Source: Oscillospiraceae bacterium | GTDB lineage: Bacteria > Bacillota > Clostridia > Oscillospirales > Oscillospiraceae | Length of the DNA: 5,931 nt | Assembly (NCBI GenBank): GCA_031282225.1 | Contig: JAITEC010000180.1 | Span: 1-5,931 of the forward strand | Direction of reading: 5' to 3' | In this document: piece by piece, positions 4,683 to 5,931 of the stretch | Layout: every line of letters starts with the position of its first letter | Position numbering within the stretch: position 1 is the first letter of the stretch | Program-made: the position numbers and the translations under genes | Notes under the pieces: model-generated | What the model was told of the DNA's origin: nothing | Databases searched by the model: none | Seen by the model: the letters and a program-made list of their open reading frames with translations, nothing else

Positions 4683-5931
4683 CGCGCCATCGCCGCATCG
4701 TCGCGCCGATTACGGCGCGCAGTCGTTGCGTCCGGCAAAGCCGCTATGCACAGCGCGTCGGGCTCCGCTCCCGCTCGCTTTGCGCCCGTGAAATCAAGCG
4801 CTATGTCAAGTATGCTGTCGATATTGTCCGCCGTGATAAAGCTGAGCGCGGCGCGCACCGTCGGGTCTATCTCGTCGAGATCCGGCTCGTTGTCCGCAGG
4901 AATGAGGACTGTTTTTACGCCGGCGCGCATCGCCGCCATCGTCTTCTCCTTCAATCCGCCTATTTTCATCACCCTGCCGCGCAGCGTTATCTCCCCTGTC
5001 ATTGCGATGTCCCGCCTTGCCGGCGCGCCCGTGAGCGCCGATATGGCCGCCACCGCCATAGCCACCCCTGCGGAAGGGCCGTCCTTTTGCACGGCGCCCT
5101 CCGGAAAATGGATATGTATGTCTTTTTCCTTGTAAAACCCGCCGTCTATTCCCAGTTTTTCGGCGCGGCTGCGTATATACGATACCGCCGCGCGCGCTGA
5201 TTCCTTCATCACGTCCCCGAGGTTGCCCGTCAGTTCCAGTTTTCCCGTGCCGGGCACTACGTTTACCTCCACATCGAGCGTGACTCCGCCGGCCGCGGTC
5301 CACGCGAGCCCTTTGACAAGCCCTATCTCGTCGCTCTTTGATATGGCCTCCGGCTGGTACTTCCTCGCTCCCAGCAGGACGTCGATCGTCCCCGCCTTAA
5401 CGGTAGCCCGCTCGAACTTCCCCTCCGCGATGCCCGCCGCCGTCTTGCGGCAAACGGCAGCAATTTCGCGCTCTAGCAGCCTCACGCCCGCCTCGCGCGT
5501 ATATCCCGTTATCATCTCCAGAACCGCGCCGTCCTCAAACTTTATTTGACGCCCCGTGAGCCCATGCCGCTCGCGCTGTTTAGGAATGAGGTGCCGTTTG
5601 GCTATCTCCAGTTTTTCGACATCGGTATAGCTGGAAAGCTCTATGACCTCCATCCTGTCTAGCAGTGGGCGCGGTATCGTGGATGTCGTGTTGGCGGTAG
5701 TCACGAACATTACCTCCGACAAATCGAACGGCAGCTCTAAATAATGATCCCGGAACGCGTGGTTTTGTTCGGGGTCAAGCGCTTCCAGGAGAGCCGACGC
5801 GGGGTCTCCCCTAAAATCACTGCCGAGCTTGTCTATCTCGTCGAGCAGCAGCAGCGGGTTTTTGCTCTGCGCCTGTTTAACGGCGTTGATTATCCTCCCG
5901 GGCATGGAGCCGATGTATGTCTTCCTGTGCC
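4679..5931 (-). CDS. lon: ATP-dependent protease Lon, C-terminal part (gene open at window edge)
   Basis: The visible 416 residues are the end of Lon, the cytosolic AAA+ serine protease that degrades damaged and regulatory proteins. The reading frame enters at the window edge with [14 protein letters not shown], so the N-terminal substrate domain and Walker A lie outside. Numbering visible residues: Walker [10 protein letters not shown] (26-34), [18 protein letters not shown], sensor 1 in TTANT (about 77-81), arginine finger in [12 protein letters not shown] (about 92), and sensor 2 in [13 protein letters not shown]. The proteolytic domain has the catalytic Ser in [10 protein letters not shown] (about 286) and the catalytic Lys in GGLKEK (about 329), 43 residues apart as in E. 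coli Lon. The M within GSMPGRII is internal, not a start. A longer, Arg-rich tail follows the usual end. The stop overlaps engB by four bases. Confidence 0.97.
   Translation of the reverse strand, partial: HRKTYIGSMPGRIINAVKQAQSKNPLLLLDEIDKLGSDFRGDPASALLEALDPEQNHAFRDHYLELPFDLSEVMFVTTANTTSTIPRPLLDRMEVIELSSYTDVEKLEIAKRHLIPKQRERHGLTGRQIKFEDGAVLEMITGYTREAGVRLLEREIAAVCRKTAAGIAEGKFERATVKAGTIDVLLGARKYQPEAISKSDEIGLVKGLAWTAAGGVTLDVEVNVVPGTGKLELTGNLGDVMKESARAAVSYIRSRAEKLGIDGGFYKEKDIHIHFPEGAVQKDGPSAGVAMAVAAISALTGAPARRDIAMTGEITLRGRVMKIGGLKEKTMAAMRAGVKTVLIPADNEPDLDEIDPTVRAALSFITADNIDSILDIALDFTGAKRAGAEPDALCIAALPDATTARRNRRDDAAMAR

Overview
This window reads as chromosomal housekeeping DNA from a fairly GC-rich endospore-forming Bacillota, most likely class Clostridia. 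The support is the order lon-engB, then scpA-scpB next to a GerW/YtfJ sporulation protein, and a ScpA N-terminus (NPVFKLAGVV...EDFEGPLALIL) that recalls the Oscillospirales/Christensenellales type. No phage, insertion sequence, CRISPR array or structural RNA gene was seen.

Layout. From the right edge to about position 306, eight genes all run leftward on the minus strand in a tight array: the C-terminal part of the ATP-dependent protease Lon (open at the window edge), the ribosome-assembly GTPase EngB/YsxC, an M50 site-2-type membrane protease, the condensin subunits ScpA and ScpB, a DUF2953 (YtfI-like) membrane protein, GerW/YtfJ, and an RluB/RsuA-family pseudouridine synthase. Junctions are overlaps of 1 to 4 bases or gaps of at most 17 bases, so the array looks like one translationally coupled operon. 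A terminator-like hairpin sits inside it at the S2P/scpA junction.

Left flank. Positions 1-305 hold no complete gene but are not empty. Compared with the coding DNA they are AT-rich. They carry several DnaA-box-like 9-mers (two TGTGGAAAA, one TGTGCAAAA, one TGTGGATAC and weaker ones) and a good sigma-A promoter reading left (TTGCAT, 17 bp, TATAAT), with a DnaA-box-like site at its start point. At the very edge is ATG GAA AAT ATA, which would encode M-E-N-I, the N-terminus of Bacillus subtilis DnaA. I infer that the window ends at the first codons of dnaA and that the flank is the dnaA upstream (oriC-type) region. The canonical divergent rpmH is absent there. Instead an operon runs into the region, head-on to a rightward fork.

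Together the genes link protein quality control (Lon, S2P), ribosome maturation (EngB, RluB), chromosome segregation (ScpAB) and sporulation (GerW, probably DUF2953). The individual genes are ordinary members of known families. The origin-like flank is the part most worth following up.
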